Of a stretch of DNA of 64,000 bases, positions 1-8,824 are shown piece by piece. The translations under genes and the position numbers were made by a program. Under the pieces are notes generated by a model. That model saw only the letters and a program-made list of their open reading frames with translations. It searched no databases and was not told where the DNA came from. The DNA is from Candidatus Poseidoniales archaeon (GTDB taxonomy: Archaea; Thermoplasmatota; Poseidoniia; Poseidoniales; Poseidoniaceae): the NCBI GenBank assembly GCA_003602415.1, contig QQSK01000013.1, positions 81,355-145,354 on the forward strand, in the 5' to 3' direction. Position 1 is the stretch's first letter. The number at the start of each line of letters is the position of its first letter.

Positions 1-810
1 ACAGGACTTGCTCTTTCACTTGCTCAACAAGGATTGAAGGTAGGATTACTGGATATAGATATCACAGGCCCAAATGTTCCAAAGATGATGGGTCTTGATG
101 GAAGGAGATTGAATGTTGAAGCAGGACGTATTCATCCAGCACAAGGCCACTTGGGCGTGAAGGTCATTTCTATGGCATTCCTATTGGAAGATGAAGACAC
201 TCCTGTGGTTTGGCGTGGCCCAATCAAGTTGGGTGCAATTCAACAATTCATTGGAGATGTAGATTGGGGACAGTTGGATTATCTAATCATTGATTTCCCT
301 CCTGGTACCTCTGATGAACCATTGACCGTTGCTCAGAATTTGCCTGACATTGATGGCATGGTTATCGTTACCACACCGCAAGATGTTGCATTACTGGATT
401 CACGCAAATCGATAACCTTTGCAAATTCACTGAAAGTTGATGTGATTGGGGTAATCGAAAATATGAGTGGTTACACAGTTAGAGGTAAAGCACCTGCTGG
501 AACCGAAATAGAATTGGCAGCACCAGGTGGTAAGACCATCAAAGTCACTTCAGACGATGAAGGCAACTGGGCAGGCACTCTTGATATCTTCAAGGCGGGA
601 GGCGGCGAGAAGACCGCTGAAGAATTTGGAGTTCCATTCTTGGGTAAGCTTCCCTTCGACCCTGGATTTGTTCGAGGCGGAGATGATGGTGTTCATCGAA
701 TTGTTTCAGAGCCTGAAGGACAGTCATCAATTGCATTTTCAGAAGTTGTCGCCCAAATTCAGAGTAGAGTTGAATCTGGATCAACCGATGGCGGCTTGGA
801 AATAATCTGA
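1..810 (+). CDS. Mrp/NBP35 (ApbC) family P-loop ATPase, 5' truncated
   Basis: The reading frame is open from base 1, so the start and the Walker A loop lie upstream of the window. What remains begins just after the P-loop and carries the family hallmarks: the LLDIDITGPNVPKMMG stretch, VVWRGP, the IIDFPPGTSDE Walker B-like segment, VTTPQDVAL and GVIENMSG. The family loads or carries Fe-S clusters using a CxxC pair just after ENMSG. Here that pair is absent: the part in view has no cysteine at all, and about 45 residues rich in Gly, Thr and Lys replace it before GGGEKTAEEFGVPFLGKLPFDP. Classical bridging-cluster coordination therefore looks impossible, while the nucleotide-binding core is intact. 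A DUF971 gene follows 9 bases later and is probably cotranscribed. Confidence 0.9.
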   Translation, partial: TGLALSLAQQGLKVGLLDIDITGPNVPKMMGLDGRRLNVEAGRIHPAQGHLGVKVISMAFLLEDEDTPVVWRGPIKLGAIQQFIGDVDWGQLDYLIIDFPPGTSDEPLTVAQNLPDIDGMVIVTTPQDVALLDSRKSITFANSLKVDVIGVIENMSGYTVRGKAPAGTEIELAAPGGKTIKVTSDDEGNWAGTLDIFKAGGGEKTAEEFGVPFLGKLPFDPGFVRGGDDGVHRIVSEPEGQSSIAFSEVVAQIQSRVESGSTDGGLEII

Positions 811-819
811 GGTGTGTAA

Positions 820-1167
820 ATGGATATTCCAGAATTGAAGCGCCTAGAAAGGAGAGATTTCGATATGCATCTGACTTGGTCAGATGGAACCGAACACGAA
901 ATTACCTATGATGACCTTCGTCATGCATGTCCTTGTGCTAAGTGTGCTCCACAAAGGAATGATGACCAATCTTCAATGGTTCTAAGAAGAACAGTTGAGA
1001 AGTTGTCCAGAGAGAAACCCACGGTCAGGCCGGTTGGAAACTACGCACTAGCATTTGAGTGGACTAACGGTTGTTCCTCAGGGATTCACAGATTCGAAAG
1101 GATATGGCGTCTAGGTGAAAAACAAGACCCTGACAACGGTAAGGCCTACGTTCATGGTGCTTGGTAA
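820..1167 (+). CDS. DUF971 / GBBH-like N-terminal domain protein
   Basis: A 115-residue protein matching the DUF971 family, the stand-alone form of the N-terminal domain of gamma-butyrobetaine hydroxylase. The metal site is visible: CPCAKC near residue 36 gives three cysteines in the C-x-C-x2-C pattern, and a histidine in GIHRF near residue 90 is the fourth ligand expected from the hydroxylase structure. In bacteria DUF971 is often fused to or beside Mrp/ApbC. Here it starts 9 bases after the Mrp-like gene, so a role in Fe-S or metal handling with that ATPase is inferred. It could supply the thiol ligands missing from its neighbour. Exact function is not known for this family. Confidence 0.85.
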   Translation: MDIPELKRLERRDFDMHLTWSDGTEHEITYDDLRHACPCAKCAPQRNDDQSSMVLRRTVEKLSREKPTVRPVGNYALAFEWTNGCSSGIHRFERIWRLGEKQDPDNGKAYVHGAW

Positions 1168-1243
1168 TCACCGTTTACACTAGTTTTGTAGCAGCAACTC
1201 ACTTGTATTCAGTTCGACCCCGACAAGAATAGGAGGTTAATCC

Positions 1244-3328
1244 ATGGACGGCGTATATCTCACTTGGCTAATCTCTGCATTGGCTATTGGTGTGCTATTA
1301 ATGCCGATAGTAAAACCACCATGGGCAAAGGTCACTTTGCATGGCTTTATCGATTTCTTACGCCGTTATTGGTTACACATTGGTATTGTTTTGGTGATTT
1401 ACAACGCTAAAGATTTCTTGGACGAAGTAGATCGTATTTTGATGGCTAACACCGATGGTATGTTGAACATGACTCCTTGGATTTATGCGATTGAAGGAGA
1501 TATGTCGCTTTGGGTGCAAGAGACGTTTATGGCGGATTGGCTAACCGCTTTCATGACCCATTTCTATGTTGTAGGATTCATGGTCATATGCTATGTTTCA
1601 ATCTTTTACTTTGCATATTTCGATGACAGATATATCGCAGATAGGATGAGTTTGACAATATTCTGGGTTTATGTTTTAGCAATTCCATTTTATCTGTTCT
1701 TCAACGTTCAGGTTACTGGCAATTATATTCCTGGAATGGAGACTTTAGCTTACAATCACACTCCTGAAATCAATGATTGGTTCCACCGGATCGACCCATT
1801 GACCAACGGAATGCCGAGTTTACATATTGGATTCCCATTTGCAGTTTGGCTGTGCTTACTAAGATTCGATACAGATAGCCGATGGGTTGTATACCGTCGA
1901 ATAATATTCGCTTATGTTCTTCTTACCGCATTTTGTATTCTGTATCTCGGAATTCATTGGTTTGTTGATATCATCGGTGGAATGGTAGTTGCGGCAGTTG
2001 CAGTCAGTATTGCCAATAAGATGGCAAATCCTTGGTGGCGTATATTCGATGAAAGAACAATTAACGCCAGATTAGTCACGGTTCTGACCAATCCCAAAAG
2101 AGCATTTAGAGTAGTATATTCGGGAGCAAAAGAGAGCTTGTCCCGCTACTCTAAACCGAGTAGTAAGGAAACTGGCGTAATGTTGGCAGTTGTAATGATA
2201 ATCATTGCAAGTGTAATCACTTGGGATTTGACTCACCAATCAATTCCGGCAGGAGGAGTTGATGCTCCGGTGGGAGTTGCTGCTGCTGATGGATGGTTAA
2301 TCACCTTAGATGAAAGAGATGCAGGAGCTCTATTGATTGTTCATGATCTTTCAGATTTAGATTCAGAAATCGAGGTGATGCAACCAATAATGGATTTGAA
2401 TTCAACTTATGCGATTCAAGGCAACATGTTGATTATGGCTAATCAGAGTAAACTATTCGTTGTTGATTTAGAAAATCCTAGTAACGTAATTACTTCATTA
2501 GATGTTAATTCTCCATCCAAGGTCGATTTCGTTTCAGATGATCGGTTTGCCATTCTTGAAGATGGGAAAATGAGTTATTGGTCATTAGATGGTTTAGAGA
2601 AACAAGGACCTGATGCACCACAGGGAGATAGTGTACTATTGTTTGAGCCTCATATGGGACAGATAGCACTGGTTTTTGCAAGTAACCCTGATGCTATACA
2701 GTTAGGAATTGTTGATGCTCAAGGTTTGATTACAATTCAAGTGAATGTTACAGCAGCACCTGGCGAAGACGAAATCCTGATAGATTCTGGATTTAATGTA
2801 GATATTCAAAATGCAACGATAACAGACATGTCTCTCTCTTTAGATAATGTTGCGATAACTGTTGATGTCAACGCAACTAGTAGATTGCTTCTTGTGAATA
2901 CGATTACTGGTGAAAGTCAGTTGGTATCCGACCCCAAATACGCAGCATTTGACCCGGATTTAGGATATGGTGTATTGATGTTTTCAGCATTCCAAAATCT
3001 GGACCCAGTTAACGCATCCGAGAAATATTCAGACAGAGAGATTTACATTCACGACCTGTCGGCCAATTTGACAAAACCACTTACTGCGGATGAATTGGAT
3101 CAATGGGCCCCAATGGTCTTAGAAGACCACTATGTCTATCAGCAACTCGATGAAGACGGAGTAATCAGTGTTGAAGTTCAACCTAAAGAACCTAAACTGC
3201 AACCTTATGCTTCGAACGTTTTGAAAATCGGAGTAATTTTAGCAATAACTCTAGTTTTCATCAACGTAGTTCAGAAGCAAAAAGAATCTAACAAAACTAG
3301 CCGCCATGATAGCGAACTCGTTTCATGA
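1244..3328 (+). CDS. PAP2/IPC-synthase-like membrane enzyme with large C-terminal extracytoplasmic domain
   Basis: The first 270 residues or so form a multi-pass membrane domain with the PAP2 superfamily motifs in the form seen in Aur1/inositol-phosphoryl-transferases: MPSLHIGF (catalytic His) and YLGIHWFVDIIGG (His and Asp). This predicts a lipid phosphatase or phospholipid head-group transferase. After a further membrane helix near residue 310, about 350 residues form a beta-rich segment with repeated short strands, resembling a beta-propeller, and the protein ends with a single helix near residue 670. The combination is longer than ordinary PAP2 proteins. The ATG follows an AGGAGGT site. 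The 3' end overlaps the convergent Bud32 gene by 32 bases. Substrate is unknown; an archaeal ether-lipid head group is a guess. Confidence 0.75.
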   Translation: MDGVYLTWLISALAIGVLLMPIVKPPWAKVTLHGFIDFLRRYWLHIGIVLVIYNAKDFLDEVDRILMANTDGMLNMTPWIYAIEGDMSLWVQETFMADWLTAFMTHFYVVGFMVICYVSIFYFAYFDDRYIADRMSLTIFWVYVLAIPFYLFFNVQVTGNYIPGMETLAYNHTPEINDWFHRIDPLTNGMPSLHIGFPFAVWLCLLRFDTDSRWVVYRRIIFAYVLLTAFCILYLGIHWFVDIIGGMVVAAVAVSIANKMANPWWRIFDERTINARLVTVLTNPKRAFRVVYSGAKESLSRYSKPSSKETGVMLAVVMIIIASVITWDLTHQSIPAGGVDAPVGVAAADGWLITLDERDAGALLIVHDLSDLDSEIEVMQPIMDLNSTYAIQGNMLIMANQSKLFVVDLENPSNVITSLDVNSPSKVDFVSDDRFAILEDGKMSYWSLDGLEKQGPDAPQGDSVLLFEPHMGQIALVFASNPDAIQLGIVDAQGLITIQVNVTAAPGEDEILIDSGFNVDIQNATITDMSLSLDNVAITVDVNATSRLLLVNTITGESQLVSDPKYAAFDPDLGYGVLMFSAFQNLDPVNASEKYSDREIYIHDLSANLTKPLTADELDQWAPMVLEDHYVYQQLDEDGVISVEVQPKEPKLQPYASNVLKIGVILAITLVFINVVQKQKESNKTSRHDSELVS

Positions 3329-3974
3329 TTTGACCCAGGCGTTTAACCACATCATCCGCATTTGGCGGCATTCCTCCTGGTGCTGCTTTAGGTTCTCCAA
3401 GTTCTTCATCTAATGCAACATATCCTTTGAGGACTAAATCCATAGCTCCTTTTACTTCGGGATGACTCGCTCTAAAAATTTCATGAAGTACGTGTAAGTC
3501 TATTCCAAAACCTTCCAATTCGTATTCTCTAGTTGCCAATCCAAGGTCGATCAACATAGCATCATTGTCCTTAGTAATTAGAATATTATTTGTGGATAAG
3601 TCTCCATGATTTACGGCATTTCGATGTAGTTCACGAATAGATTTACCCACTTTAATGAGCAGTTCTTCATCATATTCCTTATCTTTCAAAATATCAATCA
3701 ATGGCTTTCCTTCTATTCTTTCCATGATTATTGTAGCCTCTTGAATGTCTACATCCCATATCGCAGGGACCGGTGCACCCATTCTTGCTAACCAAATGGT
3801 CAATTTGACTTCGTTTGTCATTCGCCTCATGGTGAGGGTTTTGTCTAAATCAGGGTGCCTCCATCCTCTTGGTCGACGCTTTTTGAGTACAGCATCACGT
3901 CCATGCCAAGAGCCAGAAATGACTTCAGCTTCAGCGCCGAGGTGTATTCTTTCACCACCAATCCATGCTCCCAT
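3297..3974 (-). CDS. bud32: Bud32 kinase (KEOPS complex, tRNA t6A modification)
   Basis: A 225-residue small atypical kinase matching Bud32/PRPK. Seen in order: a glycine-poor nucleotide loop (GAEAEVISGSW), the AVLKKRRPRGWRHPDLD block typical of Bud32, the catalytic loop HGDLSTNNILI and the metal-binding LIDLGLA replacing DFG. In KEOPS, Bud32 acts with Kae1, Cgi121 and Pcc1 to make N6-threonylcarbamoyladenosine on tRNA; here it is a stand-alone gene, not fused to Kae1 as in methanogens. The start ATG at 3974 faces the divergent nadA gene across about 60 bases. Its 3' end overlaps the convergent PAP2-like gene by 32 bases. Confidence 0.95.
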   Translation of the reverse strand: MGAWIGGERIHLGAEAEVISGSWHGRDAVLKKRRPRGWRHPDLDKTLTMRRMTNEVKLTIWLARMGAPVPAIWDVDIQEATIIMERIEGKPLIDILKDKEYDEELLIKVGKSIRELHRNAVNHGDLSTNNILITKDNDAMLIDLGLATREYELEGFGIDLHVLHEIFRASHPEVKGAMDLVLKGYVALDEELGEPKAAPGGMPPNADDVVKRLGQIMKRVRYHGG

Positions 3975-4037
3975 TGTTTAATCGTAGTAGTGTATGCTTG
4001 AAAAAGGAGTGCCTGCACGGAGGGTTGAGGGATATCC

Positions 4038-5168
4038 GTGACTATGTCATTGCCCATGTGCGCAATCGATTTCTCAAATGATGAGATGGGGCCGGAAGAA
4101 GCGGCAATCGCTCAGAGGATTGCCGAATTGAAAGAAGAGATGGGTGACGACCTACTCATCTTAGGCCACCATTACCAAAGAGACCAAATTGTGATGCATG
4201 CAGATTTGTTAGGAGATTCCTTCCTGCTATCAGAATTAGCAGCAAAATCCGATGCTAAGAATATCATTTTTTGTGGCGTCCACTTCATGGCAGAGTCTGC
4301 AGATATTCTAACCTCTGATTCTCAAAGAGTGATTCTTCCAAATATGAGAGCAGGGTGTTCTATGGCAGATATGGCTGCTCTAAATGAGGTTGAAATCGCA
4401 TGGGACCAAATTTTGCAGGAAACAGGGTTGAAAGATCCTGCAACTGCAAAAGAAGGAGACTCTTGTTTAATCCCTGTAACTTACATGAATAGTGCAGCCG
4501 AATTGAAAGATTTCTGCGGCCGTCATGGCGGAATAGTTTGCACTTCATCCAATGCGGCAGGGATTTTGCAGTGGGCCTATGATAGAGCAGGACCAAACGG
4601 TGCAGTTCTGTTTTTCCCAGACCAGCACCTTGGCCGTAATACCGGTATTTCAATGGGGATTCCTCTTGAACAAATGGCCGTGTGGACTCCAGGTCAAGAA
4701 AACGATTTACCAAGCGATGTAAAGATTGTATTGTGGCACGGATTTTGTTCTGTCCACAAGAGATTCACCGTCGCCCAAATAGATTCATTCAGACAAGAGT
4801 TCCCTGATGGAGTTGTTGTGGTTCATCCTGAATGTCCTATGGAAGTCGTGCAAGCAGCAGATGCTAACGGGAGCACAGAATTCATTCGTAAATTCGTGGC
4901 TCAACAGAAACCAGGCACCAACATTGCAGTAGGTACTGAAATCAATATGGTTGCAAGATTGGATTCCCAACATGAAAACTTGAACATTCAATGTTTAGAG
5001 CCAACGGTTTGTCCTTGTTCGACAATGTACATGATTCATCCAGCTTATCTCCTCGATGTACTCGAAAGGCTGTCTGAAGGTGAGATTCCTAACCAAGTGA
5101 TAGTTGAAAAATCGGTTCAAAAAGGAGCAAAGATTGCTCTTGAGAGAATGCTTTCAATCAAGAAGTGA
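4038..5168 (+). CDS. nadA: Quinolinate synthase NadA
   Basis: This 4Fe-4S enzyme condenses iminoaspartate with dihydroxyacetone phosphate to quinolinate in de novo NAD synthesis. About 376 residues, the long form of the family. Visible signatures are ILGHHYQRDQI, GVHFMAESADIL, the cluster cysteine in AGCSMADM, CTSSNAAG, FFPDQHLGRNTG, HGFCSVHKRFT, VHPECPMEV, GTEINMVARL and the C-terminal TVCPCSTMYM. The start is uncertain: GTG 4038, ATG 4044 and ATG 4056 are all in frame. No nadB or nadC lies nearby. The 3' end overlaps the convergent fluoride channel gene by 11 bases. Confidence 0.96.
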   Translation: MTMSLPMCAIDFSNDEMGPEEAAIAQRIAELKEEMGDDLLILGHHYQRDQIVMHADLLGDSFLLSELAAKSDAKNIIFCGVHFMAESADILTSDSQRVILPNMRAGCSMADMAALNEVEIAWDQILQETGLKDPATAKEGDSCLIPVTYMNSAAELKDFCGRHGGIVCTSSNAAGILQWAYDRAGPNGAVLFFPDQHLGRNTGISMGIPLEQMAVWTPGQENDLPSDVKIVLWHGFCSVHKRFTVAQIDSFRQEFPDGVVVVHPECPMEVVQAADANGSTEFIRKFVAQQKPGTNIAVGTEINMVARLDSQHENLNIQCLEPTVCPCSTMYMIHPAYLLDVLERLSEGEIPNQVIVEKSVQKGAKIALERMLSIKK

Positions 5169-5511
5169 GCTCAACGGCCTTCCATCCAATAAGTGCCAAT
5201 AATGGGCACAGAACCATCGTTATCAGCACATAACCGATTGCCTTGGTCTGGTCATCTGACCACAGTTCAATCGTTTCAACAGAGAATGCAGACATAGTGG
5301 TGAATGCCCCAAGGATTCCAGTTCCGATAAACAATGTCAATTCCTTAGAGATAATTTCGTTAGCCAGTGCAGCCATACATATTCCTAGCAGCAATGAACC
5401 CACAGCGTTCACTATCAGTGTTCCCTGCGGGGTGCCTACCCATTCACTAATTGCAAAACGTAGAATTGCACCTAAGGCCCCTCCAATCGCCACCGCTATG
5501 TATGAATTCAC
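5158..5511 (-). CDS. crcB: CrcB/FluC fluoride ion channel
   Basis: A 117-residue protein with four predicted membrane helices, the usual size of Fluc channels, which work as antiparallel dimers to expel fluoride. Signatures are GGALGAILRFAIS at the first helix, GTLIVNAVGSLLLG at the second (the conserved Asn lines the pore) and GILGAFTTMSAFSVE at the third, including the Phe and Thr-Ser region of the fluoride path. Only one copy is seen here, consistent with a homodimer. I saw no convincing fluoride riboswitch upstream. Confidence 0.94.
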   Translation of the reverse strand: MNSYIAVAIGGALGAILRFAISEWVGTPQGTLIVNAVGSLLLGICMAALANEIISKELTLFIGTGILGAFTTMSAFSVETIELWSDDQTKAIGYVLITMVLCPLLALIGWKAVELTS

Positions 5512-5576
5512 AAATGCCTCTCGTCGACCTTACTCTATCAATCATCCTCAAGTGCTTAGCCCTGTAGGCGGTTATC

Positions 5577-6221
5577 ATGACCATCTGGTTCATGACGACT
5601 AATCAGGGCAAGGTTGACGAAGCAAGAGAACACTTTTCGAAATTTGGTATTCCTGTAAGGCAATTTGAATTCGAGGCATCGGAACCTCAATCCAAAGATC
5701 TCGAAATCGTTGCACTTTCAAAAATTGAACAAGCATTACCTCATCTTCCAAATGAGAAAGACATGTTGCTAGTAGAAGATGCAGGCTTATTCGTCAGTGC
5801 ACTGAATGATTTCCCTGGAGTTTATTCATCCTATGTTTTAGAGACATTGGGAACCCATGGAATTTTGAAATTGATGGAACATCTCCACAGTGAAGACCCA
5901 ATACGTGACGGAAATTTGAGAAAAGCAGAGTTTAGAGCGGTAGCCGTACTCTACAAAGATGGCCAAACAATTGTGGCGGAGGGTGTCTGTCCTGGTCGTA
6001 TCGCTCACAAACCTACAGAAGGAGAAGGGTTTGGATTTGACCCAATTTTCATTCCTTCTGATTTAGACGAATTAGGAAATGCTCTTCCAGTTGGAGAAAT
6101 AGGAGTAAAAAGCACTCATGGCACACCATTCGGAGGAATTTCATTGGAAGAAAAACAATTGTTCTCTCATCGTCGAAGAGCTCTTTCAAGCCTTCTTGAG
6201 CACTTCGATATTCTGGGGTGA
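5577..6221 (+). CDS. Non-canonical purine NTP pyrophosphatase (ITPase, RdgB/HAM1)
   Basis: A 214-residue HAM1/RdgB family protein that hydrolyses ITP, dITP and XTP to monophosphates, keeping deaminated purines out of nucleic acids. Diagnostic features are the N-terminal MTTNQGKVDEA (phosphate and base binding), VEDAGLFV with the catalytic acid, FPGVYSSYV, the EGFGFDPIFIP block and the C-terminal FSHRRRALSSL. Length is somewhat above the 185-200 typical of the family. It diverges from crcB across 65 bases. Confidence 0.95.
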   Translation: MTIWFMTTNQGKVDEAREHFSKFGIPVRQFEFEASEPQSKDLEIVALSKIEQALPHLPNEKDMLLVEDAGLFVSALNDFPGVYSSYVLETLGTHGILKLMEHLHSEDPIRDGNLRKAEFRAVAVLYKDGQTIVAEGVCPGRIAHKPTEGEGFGFDPIFIPSDLDELGNALPVGEIGVKSTHGTPFGGISLEEKQLFSHRRRALSSLLEHFDILG

Positions 6222-6259
6222 TATTTTGAGTGTGAGCGTATTGGCGTAGGTTGAGCAGC

Positions 6260-7150
6260 ATGAAGATGTCGAGACTTGTTGTTATGCTCCTCTTGATTGG
6301 AGACATTTTCGTTTTCTTCATGATGCAGAGTCAATTCGATGAAAATGGTCGATGGGCATTAGTGGGCAGTGCGCTTATTTTGGCAATAATTTGGGTATTC
6401 TTGGGCGATACTCCAGAACCTCAGAAAGTAGCACGAAGACAAGTTCAAACTGCTAAAAAACCTGAAACAAGTTCAGATGTTGAAGTCGATATTCCAGATG
6501 TAATCAAAGAAGATGAAATGGATGGCGCTACTCTTAGGGAGCGAAAATTAGCCAAAGTAGCAGCTAGTAATCAAGAGAATCAGGAAAGCGAAATTACTGT
6601 TGAACCCGATGACGATTTGGAAGAAATCACACTCTCGGTCGAAGAGGTTCACGTCGCTGGAGAATATGTTGTCGAAGTCTCGCCTCAATCAATTGAGGAT
6701 GCAAACATTGCTGCACACATTCAATCAAAGCGTGAAACTCACTCTAGAATTCGTGCACGAATTGAAGAGAGGCGCCGTGACCAGATGGCAGAAATTAGAG
6801 CATCTACTGCAAAAATGTGGGAAGAACACAGTTCTGGTGAGGATTTAGTTGGACTAATTCAATCCGAGGGTCATGGTCACAATGTGTTGATTGAACCTGC
6901 TACAGCAGAAGCAGGACACGTATATGGGGCAACTCTAGTACGAATCGATGAATCTACAATTCTCAAATTACGCGTTCCTCTTGATTCAGGATATGTAGCG
7001 GTCGATGAGAATAAGGTCGCTAGCAATGACTTGCCAGTATTGCCACCAGGCGTCCCCTCTCCATCTGAATTGGGGCTTCCAGACCTCCCTCCACCTCCTG
7101 GCGCATCAGGAGCTTTAGCTGCTCTAAGAGATGAGATGGCTGAAGACTAA
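6260..7150 (+). CDS. Two-helix membrane protein with charged and proline-rich tail, unknown function
   Basis: No family recognised. The N-terminus has two closely spaced hydrophobic helices (about residues 5-22 and 32-48), so both ends probably face the same side. It continues with a long acidic and coiled-coil-prone stretch (residues 60-180, many Glu, Lys and Arg), then a small mixed domain with a GHGHNVLIEPATAEAGHVYG segment, and ends in proline-rich LPPGVPSPSELG and LPPPPGASG. A TTG nine bases upstream (6251) is an alternative start. The last 4 bases overlap the convergent enoyl-CoA hydratase gene. Confidence 0.6.
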   Translation: MKMSRLVVMLLLIGDIFVFFMMQSQFDENGRWALVGSALILAIIWVFLGDTPEPQKVARRQVQTAKKPETSSDVEVDIPDVIKEDEMDGATLRERKLAKVAASNQENQESEITVEPDDDLEEITLSVEEVHVAGEYVVEVSPQSIEDANIAAHIQSKRETHSRIRARIEERRRDQMAEIRASTAKMWEEHSSGEDLVGLIQSEGHGHNVLIEPATAEAGHVYGATLVRIDESTILKLRVPLDSGYVAVDENKVASNDLPVLPPGVPSPSELGLPDLPPPPGASGALAALRDEMAED

Positions 7151-7971
7151 CGATGCTTCCATTCAGGATTGGTTCTGTTTAGGAATGCCTGTACGCCAAT
7201 TTCTTTGTCTTCAGTATCAAACAAGTTAGCAAATGCTTCTGCCTCGATGGCAACCCCTTCAGTAATTCCATGATCTAATGCTGCTCTGATTGTAGTTTTT
7301 GCAACACGTAGAGTGTGCATAGATTTCGAAGCAATAGTTTGAGCAATCTCCATAGTTTTAGCCTCTAAATCTTCAGGCTCGCATAAATGATTAGCAATTC
7401 CACATCGATATGCTTCCTCAGCAGAAACGTTGTTGCCAGTCATCATCATTTCCATCGCTCTGCCATATCCAACCAACTTGACTAGGCGTTGGGTTCCACC
7501 ATATCCTGGAATAAGGCCGAGTTTAATCTCAGGGGTTCCAAAAATAGCTCTAGAACTTGCAATTCTGATGTCACAAGAACAAGCAACTTCACAGCCTCCT
7601 CCAAGTGCAAATCCATCGACCATTGCAATAGTTGGCTTACTCAGATTCCATATTGCCTCAATTGCATTATCGGTGAATAGTTCCCTAATTTCATCGGACC
7701 CTTTGCCAACGAACTCAGTGATATCTGCTCCAGCAACGAAAGCATGAGGCTTAGATCTCTTGCCTTCAAGTGGTGGATTTGGACTTGCTCCACAGATAAC
7801 AACACATCTTACAGAATCATTTTGCTCAGCCCAAGAACACATTTCTTTGAGAGCATTTACTACATCTTGATTCAAGGAATTTAATTTGTCTGGACGATTG
7901 ATAGTCACTTTAGCAATAACCCCATCACCATTTTCACAGGGTATCTCTTCAATGATCACAACTTCGCTCAT
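7147..7971 (-). CDS. Enoyl-CoA hydratase (crotonase family)
   Basis: A 274-residue crotonase-fold enzyme that hydrates 2-enoyl-CoA in beta-oxidation. Both catalytic glutamates are in place: E128 in GGGCEVA and E148 in GTPEIKLGLIPGYGGTQRL; the oxyanion hole Ala-Gly-Ala-Asp lies at residues 80-83. A short insertion (PNPPLEGKRSKPH) precedes the first oxyanion-hole strand. The frame extends further 5', but the ATG at 7971 gives the normal family start. It is divergent from the ABC transporter operon across 73 bases. It is one of three crotonase-family genes in the window. Confidence 0.92.
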   Translation of the reverse strand: MSEVVIIEEIPCENGDGVIAKVTINRPDKLNSLNQDVVNALKEMCSWAEQNDSVRCVVICGASPNPPLEGKRSKPHAFVAGADITEFVGKGSDEIRELFTDNAIEAIWNLSKPTIAMVDGFALGGGCEVACSCDIRIASSRAIFGTPEIKLGLIPGYGGTQRLVKLVGYGRAMEMMMTGNNVSAEEAYRCGIANHLCEPEDLEAKTMEIAQTIASKSMHTLRVAKTTIRAALDHGITEGVAIEAEAFANLFDTEDKEIGVQAFLNRTNPEWKHR

Positions 7972-8044
7972 AACCGGTCCGAGAAAGTCATAGCAAATCA
8001 ATTTGTAAGCACACATTGAAGTCATTAAGCCCCATCGTTGATTT

Positions 8045-8824
8045 ATGTCCGCCAACGAAGAATCATTGGTTGTCGCTAAAGATTTGGGCAAGAGGTATGG
8101 TGACTTTATCGCTCTACATCCTCTTGATGTCAAAGTTAGCTCTGGAGAATTCTTTGGTGTTTTTGGACCAAATGGTGCTGGTAAATCGACTTTCATTAAA
8201 CTCCTAACAGGTCAACTAAAACCTAGTATTGGAGGCGTTGAGGTACTGGGTATCAATGCGGCCTTACAGCCTCAAAAACTCAAGGCCAATATCGGAATTG
8301 TTCCAGAATCAGAATCTCCTCCTTCCTATCTTACCCCTGGAGAATTTTTGCAATTTGTAGGAAAATTGCGTGGTGTCGGGGATTTAGATTCTAAAGTCGA
8401 ACATTGGATGGATTGGTTTGGTCTACAAGAAAAAAGGGATACTATGTGCAAAGACCTTTCCAAAGGTCAAAGGCAAAAAGTGATGTTAGCCTCTGCTTTT
8501 ATTCATGAACCTAAATTGTTATTCTTGGATGAACCATTCGCAAATTTAGACCCAATCTATCAGAGAAAATGCAGACAATGGCTATTGGATATGGTAGCGA
8601 ATGGAGGCACCATATTCCTATGCTCTCACGTGCTTGAAATGGCTGAGAGAATGTGTAACAGAATGGCGATTATCAATAATGGGAAAGTATTGGCAGCAGG
8701 TACTGTCAAAGGATTGAAAGAAAGCGATGAAGAAACATTGGAAGATGTTTTCATTCGACTCGTAGGTCATTCGATTGAAGAGGCTGAAAGATTAAGCGAT
8801 GAAGGAATTGATGAGGAGGAATGA
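8045..8824 (+). CDS. ABC transporter ATP-binding protein
   Basis: A 259-residue nucleotide-binding subunit. Walker A is GPNGAGKST at residues 41-49, the signature is LSKGQRQK, Walker B is LLFLDEP, followed by LDP and the H-loop CSHVLEMAE. The signature has Lys instead of Ser-Gly spacing of the canonical LSGGQ, as in ABC-2 exporters of the CcmA/Nod type. The C-terminus is acidic (DEGIDEEE). The permease gene starts within the ATGA stop overlap, so the two form one exporter. Substrate unknown. Confidence 0.93.
   Translation: MSANEESLVVAKDLGKRYGDFIALHPLDVKVSSGEFFGVFGPNGAGKSTFIKLLTGQLKPSIGGVEVLGINAALQPQKLKANIGIVPESESPPSYLTPGEFLQFVGKLRGVGDLDSKVEHWMDWFGLQEKRDTMCKDLSKGQRQKVMLASAFIHEPKLLFLDEPFANLDPIYQRKCRQWLLDMVANGGTIFLCSHVLEMAERMCNRMAIINNGKVLAAGTVKGLKESDEETLEDVFIRLVGHSIEEAERLSDEGIDEEE

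Noticed and set aside
3297..3328. Overlap of the PAP2-like and Bud32 genes as a frameshift sign
   Set aside because: Both frames end cleanly with family-typical or plausible tails; convergent 3' overlaps occur several times in this compact DNA.
5158..5577. Fluoride riboswitch before crcB
   Set aside because: No conserved pseudoknot pattern was found in the short upstream spacer.
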